A DNA stretch of 64,000 nt from Sphingobacterium tenebrionis. GTDB lineage: Bacteria > Bacteroidota > Bacteroidia > Sphingobacteriales > Sphingobacteriaceae. Numbering within the stretch: position 1 is the first letter of the stretch; every line of letters begins with the position of its first letter. The DNA lies in contig NZ_JAYLLN010000004.1 of NCBI RefSeq assembly GCF_037126265.1, positions 102,228-166,227 of the forward strand, given 5' to 3'. A model generated the notes under the pieces. The model ran no database searches, was not told the origin of the DNA, and worked only from the letters and a program-made list of their open reading frames with translations. The position numbers and the translations under genes are program-made. Below are positions 42,826 to 51,414 of the stretch, one piece after another.

Positions 42826-43692
42826 ATGAAGGAAAAGCTTGTTTATGGATTAATATATACTATTTCGCTTCTTCCTTTTTGGTGCCTATATTTCATCTCC
42901 GACATCCTTTTTTTCCTGATTTACTATGTTTTCGGCTATAGGAAAAAGGTGGTATATGAAAATCTGCGGAATTCATTTCCAGAGAAATCTACAGAAGAAA
43001 TAAATAAAATTGCAAGGGATTTTTACAGATATTTCCCTGATCTATTGGTGGAATCGGTTAAGATGGCAAGTATTTCAGAAGCAGAAGTTAAAAAAAGAAT
43101 CGAGCTACTAAATCCAGATGAGGTTTATCAATATATCCATAAAGGGAGATCAGTAATCGGTGTTACTGCCCATTATGGCAACTGGGAATTGGCGATCCAT
43201 AGTTTATCCATCATGATGAACACCCCGGAACTGATCATCTATAAACCTTTGAACAACAAGGTTTTCAATACCGTTCATAACCGGATCAGAACTCGCTTTG
43301 GAGCGACCATGGTACCTATGAAACAAATATTACGGCATATCATCAAACTAAAAAATGTGCCTCATGTAAGCATGTTTGTTTCAGATCAGACGCCAACCTA
43401 TCAAGATTCGGATTATTTTATGGAATTCCTGAACCAGGACACCTTGGTTTTCACTGGAACTGAGCGCATTGCCCGTCTGACCAACAATCCGGTGGTATAT
43501 TGTGAAATCCGTCGGAAGGAGAAAAGAGGATATTATTCTTGTAAATTCACTACCTTAGTAGAACAGCCATCAGCGTATCCAGAACATGAGATCACGCATA
43601 TTCAAAACCGATTTACCGAACAGGTTATTCGTGAAGAACCGGCCTATTGGTTATGGTCACACCGCCGATGGAAGCGTAAAAGAAGAAGTTAA
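42826..43692 (+). CDS. Lysophospholipid/lipid A acyltransferase (LpxL family)
   Basis: 288 residues. One N-terminal membrane helix region (GLIYTISLLPFWCLYFISDILFFLIYYVFGY), then the LPLAT domain with H-x4-E in TAHYGNWELAIHS, IIYKPLNNKVFNTVHNRIRTRFG, and MFVSDQTPTYQDSDYFMEFLNQDTLVFTGTERIAR, ending EPAYWLWSHRRWKRKRRS, typical of the LpxL/HtrB family. It adds a secondary acyl chain to lipid A at the inner membrane. It runs directly into the GT2 gene (start on the next base), so the two are one operon. Confidence 0.92.
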   Translation: MKEKLVYGLIYTISLLPFWCLYFISDILFFLIYYVFGYRKKVVYENLRNSFPEKSTEEINKIARDFYRYFPDLLVESVKMASISEAEVKKRIELLNPDEVYQYIHKGRSVIGVTAHYGNWELAIHSLSIMMNTPELIIYKPLNNKVFNTVHNRIRTRFGATMVPMKQILRHIIKLKNVPHVSMFVSDQTPTYQDSDYFMEFLNQDTLVFTGTERIARLTNNPVVYCEIRRKEKRGYYSCKFTTLVEQPSAYPEHEITHIQNRFTEQVIREEPAYWLWSHRRWKRKRRS

Positions 43693-44724
43693 ATGATAGC
43701 ATACCCAAAAGTAGCCGTTGTAATTCTGAATTGGAATGGTAAATTTTTCTTGGAAAAATTTCTTCCTTCCGTCTTCAACAGCACTTACCCAAATATAGAA
43801 TTCATTATCGGCGACAACGCCTCTACCGATGATTCCCTAGCCTATGTCAGGGAAAATTATCCGCATTTCAAAATCCTGGTCAACCAGGAAAACCTGGGAT
43901 TTGCAGGTGGTTATAATGAGATATTAAAACAGGTGGATGCAGACTATTATGTACTGCTAAATTCAGATGTAGAAGTAACCGAGAATTGGATCGAGCCCGT
44001 TATCCGTCAGATGGAAGCAGATCCCCTTTTGGCGGCCTGCCAGCCTAAGATCCAAGCCTACCATAACAAAGGACACTTTGAACATGCCGGTGCTGCAGGA
44101 GGCTATATTGACTATTTTGGATTCCCTTTTTGTCGCGGTCGCATCCTAGATAAAATGGAAAAGGATAATGGCCAATACGACCAAGCCACCGAAGTTTTCT
44201 GGGCTACTGGAGCTGCCTTATTTATTAAAGCAAAGGCTTGGAAAGAAGCGGAAGGATTCGATGCAGATTTTTTTGCCCATTTTGAAGAGATCGATCTATG
44301 CTGGCGACTGAAAAGAATGGGTTACAAGATTGGGTTTTGCCCTAAATCCTTGGTCTACCATGTCGGAGGTGGTACATTGAACACCAGCAATCCGCAGAAA
44401 ACCTACCTCAACTTCCGCAACAACATGGTCATGATGCAAAAAAACCTGCCGGTATTCCAGGCTTTTTGGCGATTGGCATTAAGATTATGGTGGGATTTAT
44501 TCGCATTGATCAAGTTTTTGGTCGATGGAAAACGGAAAGATGCCTGGGCGGTTTCCCGTGCACATCAGTATTTCTTCCTAAATGTTTTTAGGAACGCAAA
44601 AAAAAGAAAGAAATATCCGGCGAAATACAACAATAAAGGACAATATAAGAATTCCATAATATGGGATTATTACGTGAATAAAATCCATAAATTCTCTGAT
44701 CTGCACGATAAAAATTTTCATTAA
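43693..44724 (+). CDS. Glycosyltransferase family 2 protein
   Basis: 343 residues. GT2 fold with nucleotide-binding VAVVILNWNGKFFLEKFLPSV and IEFIIGDNASTDDSL, the DxD-type region DADYYVLLNSDVEVTENW, and EVFWATGAALFIKAKAW then FFAHFEEIDLCWRLKRMGYKIG (E-D-x-D catalytic/acceptor motif). The C-terminal part NFRNNMVMMQKNLP recalls rhamnosyltransferase-like RfbF/WcaA proteins. Transfers a sugar to lipid A core or exopolysaccharide; linkage to the acyltransferase supports an envelope role. Confidence 0.9.
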   Translation: MIAYPKVAVVILNWNGKFFLEKFLPSVFNSTYPNIEFIIGDNASTDDSLAYVRENYPHFKILVNQENLGFAGGYNEILKQVDADYYVLLNSDVEVTENWIEPVIRQMEADPLLAACQPKIQAYHNKGHFEHAGAAGGYIDYFGFPFCRGRILDKMEKDNGQYDQATEVFWATGAALFIKAKAWKEAEGFDADFFAHFEEIDLCWRLKRMGYKIGFCPKSLVYHVGGGTLNTSNPQKTYLNFRNNMVMMQKNLPVFQAFWRLALRLWWDLFALIKFLVDGKRKDAWAVSRAHQYFFLNVFRNAKKRKKYPAKYNNKGQYKNSIIWDYYVNKIHKFSDLHDKNFH

Positions 44725-44801
44725 CCCAACTCTTGCTGAACAAATGCTTTTGCGGTTTTCTTAAACCACTTGCAAGACTTTGCCTGTTTACATATTTAGT
44801 T

Positions 44802-44820
44802 CCCTAAAATTATTTTAGGG
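44802..44820. promoter_or_regulatory. Perfect palindrome upstream of ligA
   Basis: CCCTAAAA-TTA-TTTTAGGG, 8-bp arms, 14 bp before a TATTTTCG sequence (44834-44841) that resembles a -7 element for ligA. It could be an operator or the terminator of the GT2 gene, but no T-tract follows. Confidence 0.35.
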
Positions 44821-44847
44821 CTATAATATTTCGTATTTTCGTGGTCT

Positions 44848-46869
44848 ATGGCAGTAGATATTCAAGCGAAAATAGAAGCGTTAACTAAAGATTTAAACGA
44901 ATACAACTACCAGTATTATGTATTAGCGCAATCCGCAATCTCCGATTTCGATTTTGACCATAAACTGAAGGAACTGGAAACCCTCGAGGCCCAATATCCC
45001 GAGTTTAAAGACCCCAACTCCCCTACCCAAAAAGTGGGCGGAGATATAACCCAACGTTTCAACACCGTCAAACATCGTTGGCCGATGATGTCATTGGGCA
45101 ACACCTACAACGAACAGGAACTCAAAGATTTTGACACCCGAGTTCGGAAGGTCATAGGTGATGATGTGCAGTACGTCGTGGAGCTGAAATTTGATGGTCT
45201 TTCCATTTCCATTACTTACGAGGATGGCCGACTGACCAGAGCGGTTACCCGCGGAGATGGTACACAAGGTGATGAAGTAACCTCCAATGTAAAAACCATC
45301 AGGAGCATCCCCCATCAACTCAAAAAAGGAAATTATCCGGATAACTTTGAAATCAGAGGGGAGATTTTCATGCACAAATCAGCCTTCCTACGATTGAATA
45401 AAGAACGCGAGGATAATGCCGAACAGACCTATGCCAACCCAAGGAATTTTGCATCCGGAACGATCAAATTACAGGATTCTGCTGAGGTAGCTAAAAGACC
45501 ATTGGATTGTTTTCTTTACTTTCTCTATGCCGATAACAGAAATCGATTGTTTGCCAATCATTGGGAAAGCTTAGAAGCCGTTAAATCCTGGGGTTTTCCG
45601 GTATGTGAGCACACCAAACTTTGCCAGAACATCAACGAAGTGTTGGATTTCATCCATTACTGGGATGAAGGCCGGCATAAACTATCCTACGAAATCGATG
45701 GGATTGTTATTAAAGTGAATGATTATGCCCAACAGGAAGAACTTGGTTTTACATCCAAGTCGCCAAGATGGGCCATATCCTATAAATATAAAGCCGAACG
45801 AGTAGAAACCATCCTGAAAAGCATCAGTTATCAGGTTGGAAGAACCGGAGCGGTTACCCCCGTAGCGAATCTGCAACCCGTTCTATTGGCAGGAACAACC
45901 GTAAAACGGGCGTCTTTACACAATGCCAATGAGATAGCACGTTTGGACCTTCACGAAGGTGATACGGTATTTGTGGAAAAGGGTGGCGAGATCATCCCGA
46001 AGATCATTTCCGCCAACACGGAAAAACGACCTGCAGGAGCGGTTGCCATTGTTTATCCTACGCAATGTCCTGAATGTGGAACTGATTTGATCCGCGAAGA
46101 GGGCGAAGCGGTGCATTATTGCCCGAACGATGCGGGCTGTAGGCCACAGATCGTTGGTAAGCTGCAGCATTTTATTGGCCGCAAAATGATGGATATCCAA
46201 GGTTTGGGTGATGAAACCATCGAAACTTTCTATCGTTTGGACCTGATCCGGAAAATCTCTGACATCTATGAATTGAAGGATCGTGCAGAAGATCTGGTAG
46301 GAATTGAGCGTTTCGGACAGAAATCCATCGATAATATGCTTGCCGGTATCGAGCAATCGAAACAAAAACCCTTTGAAAAATTATTATTTGCACTAGGCAT
46401 TCGTCATGTTGGTGAAACTGTAGCGCGTAAATTGGCGCAATATTTCAAGAATATCGATGCCATGAAGGCGGCCTCGGCCGAAGAAATATTAGCGGTTCCT
46501 GATATTGGTATCCGGATCGCAGAAAGTATACACGATTACCTGAACGAGCCGGAACATTGGGAAGAGATCGAGAAATTGAGATCCCTGGGCTTGCAATTTC
46601 AGATCGAGGAAAAAGAAGTGGTGCTGGCAGGTAATGGTCTGGCGGGGAAAACCTTCCTGATCTCGGGGGTTTTTGCAGATTTCTCCCGTGAGGAATTGAC
46701 GGCATTGATTGAATCCCATGGTGGAAAAATGCTGAGTGGTATATCCGCCAAATTGAACTATTTAGTGGCTGGGGATAAGATGGGACCATCCAAATTAGCC
46801 AAAGCAGAAAAACTACAAGTGCCAATCATTTCTGAAACAGAATTATTGGCCATGATTAATGAACAGTAA
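44848..46869 (+). CDS. ligA: NAD-dependent DNA ligase LigA
   Basis: 673 residues, standard length. Ia domain with YQYYV; adenylation domain with the active-site Lys114 in VELKFDGLSIS and MSLGNTYNEQEL; OB fold about 320-400 (YKYKAERVETILKSISYQVGRTGAVTPVA); the zinc finger CPECGTDLIREEGEAVHYCPN and the four-Cys set ending DAGC; HhH domain about 430-580; BRCT about 595-670 (GLAGKTFLISGVFADFSREELTALIESHGGK). Seals nicks in replication and repair. It is 24 bp upstream of dapA, likely co-transcribed. Confidence 0.98.
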   Translation: MAVDIQAKIEALTKDLNEYNYQYYVLAQSAISDFDFDHKLKELETLEAQYPEFKDPNSPTQKVGGDITQRFNTVKHRWPMMSLGNTYNEQELKDFDTRVRKVIGDDVQYVVELKFDGLSISITYEDGRLTRAVTRGDGTQGDEVTSNVKTIRSIPHQLKKGNYPDNFEIRGEIFMHKSAFLRLNKEREDNAEQTYANPRNFASGTIKLQDSAEVAKRPLDCFLYFLYADNRNRLFANHWESLEAVKSWGFPVCEHTKLCQNINEVLDFIHYWDEGRHKLSYEIDGIVIKVNDYAQQEELGFTSKSPRWAISYKYKAERVETILKSISYQVGRTGAVTPVANLQPVLLAGTTVKRASLHNANEIARLDLHEGDTVFVEKGGEIIPKIISANTEKRPAGAVAIVYPTQCPECGTDLIREEGEAVHYCPNDAGCRPQIVGKLQHFIGRKMMDIQGLGDETIETFYRLDLIRKISDIYELKDRAEDLVGIERFGQKSIDNMLAGIEQSKQKPFEKLLFALGIRHVGETVARKLAQYFKNIDAMKAASAEEILAVPDIGIRIAESIHDYLNEPEHWEEIEKLRSLGLQFQIEEKEVVLAGNGLAGKTFLISGVFADFSREELTALIESHGGKMLSGISAKLNYLVAGDKMGPSKLAKAEKLQVPIISETELLAMINEQ

Positions 46870-46890
46870 ATAAAGCATACAAATACAATA

Positions 46891-47772
46891 ATGATGAACG
46901 AGCTTCAAGGAGCAGGTGTTGCATTGGTAACACCCTTTAATGCAGATGGTACCGTCGATTACGAGACGTTAGCAAGACTTATCGATTACCAGATCGAAGG
47001 TGGAATTGATTATTTGGTTTCTCTTGGTACTACCGGAGAAACAGCAACCTTAAATCAAGAGGAACGAAAGCAGGTCTGGGCATTTACTTCGAAGCATGTT
47101 AACAAAAGAATTCCGTTGGTGGCAGGTATTGGTGGAAACAATACCCATGAAATCGTGGAACAGGTGAAGAACTTTGAAAGCTTGGATTATATGGCTATTC
47201 TTTCCGTATCGCCTTATTATAACAAGCCTACGCAAGAAGGGATTTATCAGCATTATAAAGCGGTTGCAGAAGCAGCAAAACTGCCTATTATTTTATATAA
47301 TGTACCGGGAAGGACGGGTAGTAATATGAGTCCGGCGACAACGGTACGCTTGGCAAAGGATTTTTCGAATATTGTAGCGACGAAAGAAGCTTCTGGGAAT
47401 TTTGCGCAGTTCAGTGAGATTTTGAGGGATAAGCCCGAAGGGTTTTTATTGATTTCTGGGGATGATCCAGTGACACTTCCGATGATGGCGTTGGGAGCTG
47501 CAGGGATTATTTCTGTGGTGGGAAATGCTTATCCGAATAAGGTTTCAACCTTGGCGCATTTATGTGCGGAAGGTAATTTTGAAGAAGCAAGAGCGATTCA
47601 TCAGGAGTTATTGAAGATTACGGATCTTTGTTTTGTGGAAGGAAATCCTTGTGGGGTGAAGTATATTTTGGAGAGGAAAGGATTTGGAAAGGATAATGTG
47701 AGGTTGCCTTTGGTTCCTGTTACTGATGGAACAAGGAAGTTGATTGATGAAGAGATGGAGGTTTTAGGGTAA
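46891..47772 (+). CDS. dapA: 4-hydroxy-tetrahydrodipicolinate synthase
   Basis: 293 residues, standard. Substrate pocket SLGTTGETATLN (Thr44/45), Tyr in IILYNVPGRTGSNM (Tyr133 equivalent), and the Schiff-base Lys in NIVATKEASGNF (Lys161 equivalent), then GDDPVTLPMMALGAAGIIS. It condenses pyruvate and aspartate semialdehyde in lysine/diaminopimelate synthesis. The start could be either of two adjacent ATGs (46891 or 46894). Codon use changes toward less preferred codons (TTG, GGG, AGG) in the last third, near the repeat-rich downstream region. Confidence 0.97.
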   Translation: MMNELQGAGVALVTPFNADGTVDYETLARLIDYQIEGGIDYLVSLGTTGETATLNQEERKQVWAFTSKHVNKRIPLVAGIGGNNTHEIVEQVKNFESLDYMAILSVSPYYNKPTQEGIYQHYKAVAEAAKLPIILYNVPGRTGSNMSPATTVRLAKDFSNIVATKEASGNFAQFSEILRDKPEGFLLISGDDPVTLPMMALGAAGIISVVGNAYPNKVSTLAHLCAEGNFEEARAIHQELLKITDLCFVEGNPCGVKYILERKGFGKDNVRLPLVPVTDGTRKLIDEEMEVLG

Positions 47773-48060
47773 GTTGAAACGTCATTGCGCCTCGCGTCAT
47801 TGCGAGGAACACGTAATTACGCCTACCCGTCATTGCGAGGAACGAAGCAATCTTCAGCCATGTCATGCTGAGCGAAGTCGAAGCATCTACATGTGGTAAC
47901 CGTAAAGATCCTTCGACTACGCTCAGGATGACAAAGGCTGCTCAGGATGTCAGAGTCCAAAGATTGCTTCGTCGTGCCTCCTCGCAATGACGTAAAGCTC
48001 CTCGCAATGACGTAAAGATCATGCAATTACGTAAAGCTCCTCGCAATGACGAAAATTCAA
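47773..48060. repeat. Nested inverted-repeat cluster (REP/BIME-like)
   Basis: This 290-bp gene-free stretch is made of two families of imperfect palindromes. Outer arms CGTCATTGCGAGGAACGAAGC (47828-47848) and the GCTTCGT-CGTGCC-TCCTCGCAATGACG arm (47966-47992). Inner arms TGTCATGCTGAGCGAAGTCG (47861-47880) and CTTCGACTACGCTCAGGATGACA (47911-47933). Extra partial copies of the GTCATTGCGAGGAA unit occur at 47791-47810, and CTCCTCGCAATGACG at 47999-48013 and 48037-48050. No CRISPR spacing is present. Confidence 0.85.
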
Positions 48061-48151
48061 CCAAGTTTCTTATTTTTAGGTATTCTTTTTGTGCTATCAA
48101 CATACAACACTTTAAGACACACATACAACCCTATAAGAAAAAAACATCGTT

Positions 48152-48583
48152 ATGGAAACTTCAAACCAACCCCCTAAACAAGAAAAATCCATGTTCAAGA
48201 AAATCCTAGGATGGTTCTTTTTGGTATTATTCGCAGGAATTGCCATTGCCATCTTCTTTAAATATTTCTTTGTATTCGGCGAAGGTGTCAAATCCGGCGA
48301 ATTGAACTACGCGGTCAAAAAAGGCAATATCTTCAAAACCTACGAAGGAAAACTCATCCAAGAAGGGATCAGGACCCAATCAACAGGCGCCGGTCTTTCC
48401 AGCAATGAGTTTGAATTCTCCATTGCCAATGATTCCATTTACCAAATCCTGGAAAGCAATTCTGGAAAATCCTTCGACCTACACTATAAAGAGTACCACG
48501 GCGTTATTCCATGGCGTGGAAACACCCGCTATATCGTCGATAAAGTAGTCGAAATCCGCGAAGCAAAACCTAGAGGATTTTAG
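48152..48583 (+). CDS. Small single-pass membrane protein of unknown function
   Basis: 143 residues: a polar N-terminus (METSNQPPKQEKSMFKKI), one transmembrane helix (about 17-44, ILGWFFLVLFAGIAIAIFFKYFFVF), and a beta-rich extracytoplasmic domain with SGELNYAVKKGNIFKTYEGKL, LSSNEFEFSIANDSIYQIL, HYKEYHGVIPWRGNTRYIVDKV. This domain recurs in Bacteroidota proteins of this size, but I know of no established function. It starts after the repeat cluster, is not linked to dapA (379-bp gap), and ends 28 bp before the promoter of the methionine operon. Confidence 0.72.
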   Translation: METSNQPPKQEKSMFKKILGWFFLVLFAGIAIAIFFKYFFVFGEGVKSGELNYAVKKGNIFKTYEGKLIQEGIRTQSTGAGLSSNEFEFSIANDSIYQILESNSGKSFDLHYKEYHGVIPWRGNTRYIVDKVVEIREAKPRGF

Positions 48584-48610
48584 GTTTCTTCAATTTTTTT
48601 AGGTAAAACG

Positions 48611-48641
48611 TTGCAAATATTGATTTCACACCCTATATTTG
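48611..48641 (+). promoter_or_regulatory. Promoter of the SAM riboswitch-metY operon
   Basis: TTG (48611-48613), 20-bp spacer, TATATTTG (48634-48641), an exact Bacteroidota -7 box. Transcription would begin near 48648, giving a leader of about 355 nt before metY, which contains the riboswitch. The -33 and -7 regions also form an inverted repeat (GTTGCAAATAT / ATATTTGCGAC). Confidence 0.75.
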
Positions 48642-48689
48642 CGACGTACTTCAATAGTAGTACCCTAATCAATACCCTTCTCTGAATGG

Positions 48690-48808
48690 TCTTGATTTAT
48701 AAAGAAGTGGCGAGAGACTGGCTCTATGACCCACTGGCAACCTTCAACGTGATTGAAAAGGTGCCAATTCCTGTCCGAAGCAATAATGCTTAGGAGCATA
48801 TAAATGAA
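48690..48808 (+). promoter_or_regulatory. SAM-I riboswitch
   Basis: The conserved S-box core is present: GAAGTGGCGAGAGACTGGCTCTATGACCC (as 48704-48732), CACTGGCAACCTTC (kink-turn and GCAACC), then AAAGGTGCCAATTCCTG (P3/P4) and the closing P1 stem TGATTTAT (48693-48700) / ATAAATGA (48800-48807, one mismatch). SAM binding should turn the downstream methionine genes off. It precedes metY-metX-hom, exactly the genes such riboswitches control. Confidence 0.93.
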
Positions 48809-48815
48809 ATAGACT

Positions 48816-48875
48816 ATGACAATTACATCATCAAAATCTACATTTCAAGCTTGCTGTATAACGCGAATGCGTTAG
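48816..48875 (+). other. Candidate 19-residue leader peptide ORF
   Basis: An ATG just after the riboswitch opens a 19-codon frame (MTITSSKSTFQACCITRMR) ending in TAG at 48873-48875. The stop codon lies inside TAGTCGTC (48873-48880), the left arm of an 8-bp stem with GACGACTA (48937-48944). Translation to the stop would therefore block the stem, as in an attenuator. It has two adjacent Cys codons and several Ser/Thr. Expression is not proven. Confidence 0.4.
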
Positions 48876-49003
48876 TCGTCGGTATGTTTATACATTCCCT
48901 TTCTCAAAGGCAAAAGGGAAAAACATGACCATTTTAGACGACTACCGTAAGGACAGCCTTATGCCTGAAAAACCCATTAATTTTAATTTAAAACCAAAAA
49001 ATC

Positions 49004-50311
49004 ATGTCAGAAAATAAAAACTTTAAATTTGAAACCTTACAGGTTCATGCCGGCCAAGAAGTAGATCCTACTACCGGTTCAAGAGCTTTACCTATATACC
49101 AGACTTCATCATACGTATTTGAAAATGCAGAACATGGAGCCAATCTTTTTGCCCTAAAACAGTTCGGAAATATCTATACCCGTATCATGAACCCAACCAC
49201 CGATGCATTCGAAAAAAGAATCGCAGCATTGGAAGGTGGTGTTGCCGCATTAGCGGTAGCTTCAGGACAAGCAGCCCAATTCATCGCATTGACCAACATC
49301 CTGGAATCAGGAGATAATTTTGTGTCGGGTGCTAACCTATATGGAGGTACTTACAACCAATTCAAGGTTTCTTTCAAAAGATTAGGTATCGAAGCGAGAT
49401 TTGCGGAGGATACCGATGCCGATAAGATCGAATCATTGATCGACGATAAAACCAAAGCGATCTATGTAGAGACCATCGGTAACCCAAGCTATAACATTCC
49501 CGATTTTGAAAAAATTGCGGCTGTTGCCAAAAAACATGACCTTCCATTGATCGTCGATAATACCTTTGGTGCAGGCGGTTACCTGTTCAAACCTTTGGAA
49601 CATGGTGCCAATATCGTGGTAGAATCGGCTACGAAATGGATCGGAGGACATGGAACTAGCATCGGCGGTGTGATCGTGGATGGTGGTAACTACAACTGGG
49701 GAAATGGAAAATTCAAGCAATTTTCTGAACCTTCCGAAGGCTACCATGGCTTGGTGTTCTCCGAGGTATTCGGTGAAAACGGTCCTTTCGGAAACATCCA
49801 ATTTGCGATCCGTGCTCGTGTAGAAGGCCTTCGTGATTTTGGCCCTGCCCTATCTCCTTTCAATTCCTGGTTATTGGTGCAAGGATTAGAAACCCTTTCC
49901 CTACGTGTACAACGCCATGTGGACAATGCCTTAGAGATCGCCCAATGGTTGGATGCACATCCACAGGTGGAAAAAGTTAGCTATCCGGGATTGAAAAGCC
50001 ACCCATACCATCAAAATGCTCAGAAATACCTGAAGAATGGTTATGGTGCCGTATTATCCTTCACCGTTAAAGGCGGCGTAGAGAAAGCCAATGAATTTAT
50101 TGATTCCCTAGAGCTGATCAGCCACCTGGCAAACGTTGGGGATGCTAAATCATTGATCATCCATCCGGCGGCTACCACTCACCAACAATTGAGTGCTGAA
50201 GATCAGGTAAAAGCAGGTGTACAACCAGGTCAATTGCGTTTGTCGGTAGGTATTGAGCATATTGATGACATCAAAGCAGACTTGGAACAAGCATTTCAGA
50301 AGATTAAATAG
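49004..50311 (+). CDS. metY: O-acetylhomoserine aminocarboxypropyltransferase (sulfhydrylase)
   Basis: 435 residues, the long form typical of O-acetylhomoserine sulfhydrylase. PLP enzyme of the Cys/Met-metabolism family: LPIYQTSSYVFENAEHGANLFALK near the N-terminus, IYTRIMNPTTDAFEKRIAALEG, substrate Asp in LIVDNTFGAGGYL and the PLP Lys in VVESATKWIGGHGTSIGG, ending LIHPAATTHQQL and LSVGIEHIDDIKADLEQAF. It makes homocysteine from O-acetylhomoserine and sulfide. First gene of the metY-metX-hom operon, under the SAM riboswitch. Confidence 0.96.
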   Translation: MSENKNFKFETLQVHAGQEVDPTTGSRALPIYQTSSYVFENAEHGANLFALKQFGNIYTRIMNPTTDAFEKRIAALEGGVAALAVASGQAAQFIALTNILESGDNFVSGANLYGGTYNQFKVSFKRLGIEARFAEDTDADKIESLIDDKTKAIYVETIGNPSYNIPDFEKIAAVAKKHDLPLIVDNTFGAGGYLFKPLEHGANIVVESATKWIGGHGTSIGGVIVDGGNYNWGNGKFKQFSEPSEGYHGLVFSEVFGENGPFGNIQFAIRARVEGLRDFGPALSPFNSWLLVQGLETLSLRVQRHVDNALEIAQWLDAHPQVEKVSYPGLKSHPYHQNAQKYLKNGYGAVLSFTVKGGVEKANEFIDSLELISHLANVGDAKSLIIHPAATTHQQLSAEDQVKAGVQPGQLRLSVGIEHIDDIKADLEQAFQKIK

Positions 50312-50349
50312 ATCATAATAGGTCTTAGCATAAGCATAAATTAGAGCAC

Positions 50350-51414
50350 ATGAGTCTTAAAATATTCGAATATGGACAGGAATTCCCACTGGAAAGTGGG
50401 AAGAAACTGCCAAATATTCAGATTGCTTATCATACTTATGGTGAGTTGAATGCCGACAAATCCAATGTTATTTGGGTTTGCCACGCATTGACGGCCAATT
50501 CTGATGTTTTTGATTGGTGGCCAGGATTATTCGGTGAAGAGGAATTATTCAATGACAAAGAATATTTCATTGTTTGCGCGAATGTGTTGGGATCCCATTA
50601 TGGATCTACCAATCCCCTATCCATCAACCCTGAAACTGCGGAGCCTTATTACCTGGATTTCCCGCAGTTCACGATCCGGGATATCATCCATGGTCATGAT
50701 CTGCTGGCAGCACATCTTGGTATTACCGAAATCAACACCTTGATCGGTGGCTCTCTTGGTGGGCAGCAGGTGCTCGAATGGGCAGCTTCCAAAACCATCA
50801 AGATCCATAACCTGATCGCCATAGGTACCAATGCCTTTTTCTCCCCTTGGGGAATCGCGTTCAATGAAAGCCAGCGTTTGGCATTGACCGCCGACCCAAG
50901 TTTCTATGAGAAAAGGCCTGATGCCGGACTGAATGGCCTAAAGGCAGCCAGAAGTATGGCGCTGATATCCTACAGAACCTATAATGCTTATGGGGTGACC
51001 CAGGTGGAGTCTGACCATGATAAAACCGATCAATACAAGGCTTCGTCCTACCAATCCTATCAAGGCGATAAACTGGTGAAACGGTTCAATGCCCTGAGCT
51101 ATTGGTATCTGACCAAGGCCATGGACAGCCATCATCTTGGTAGAAGCCGTGGTGCCGTAGAAGAGGTCTTACACGGGATCCAAGGTATCAACACCTTGGT
51201 GATTGGCATACCTTCTGATGTATTATTCCCTCCACAGGAGCAGGAATTCATCGCCAAAAATATCCCGAATGCAGAATATTATGAACTACATTCCTTTTTC
51301 GGGCATGACGGTTTCCTTATTGAGACCAAAACATTAACACAAGTCATTGGAAATTTCCTAGCAAAATATAATAGTAAAGCAGAACAATTAAATTTAATAC
51401 AAGAAAATGAGTAA
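50350..51414 (+). CDS. metX: Homoserine O-acetyltransferase
   Basis: 354 residues of the alpha/beta-hydrolase acyltransferase family. YGELNADKSNVIWVCHALTANSD at the start, ANVLGSHYGSTNPLSINP, nucleophile Ser in IGGSLGGQQVLEWAASK, Asp in SDVLFPP and His in GHDGFLIETKTL. Acetyl-CoA + homoserine to O-acetylhomoserine, the substrate of MetY encoded just upstream. Its stop overlaps the hom start by 8 nt (ATGAGTAA), so the genes are translated together. Confidence 0.95.
   Translation: MSLKIFEYGQEFPLESGKKLPNIQIAYHTYGELNADKSNVIWVCHALTANSDVFDWWPGLFGEEELFNDKEYFIVCANVLGSHYGSTNPLSINPETAEPYYLDFPQFTIRDIIHGHDLLAAHLGITEINTLIGGSLGGQQVLEWAASKTIKIHNLIAIGTNAFFSPWGIAFNESQRLALTADPSFYEKRPDAGLNGLKAARSMALISYRTYNAYGVTQVESDHDKTDQYKASSYQSYQGDKLVKRFNALSYWYLTKAMDSHHLGRSRGAVEEVLHGIQGINTLVIGIPSDVLFPPQEQEFIAKNIPNAEYYELHSFFGHDGFLIETKTLTQVIGNFLAKYNSKAEQLNLIQENE

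Noticed and set aside
47773..48060. CRISPR array
   Set aside because: Units are palindromic, of unequal spacing and of two kinds; no uniform repeat-spacer pattern and no cas genes are present.
48690..48808. Cobalamin or TPP riboswitch
   Set aside because: The GCAACC kink-turn and the closing GGTGCCAATTCC pattern are specific to the SAM-I class, and the genes downstream are methionine genes.
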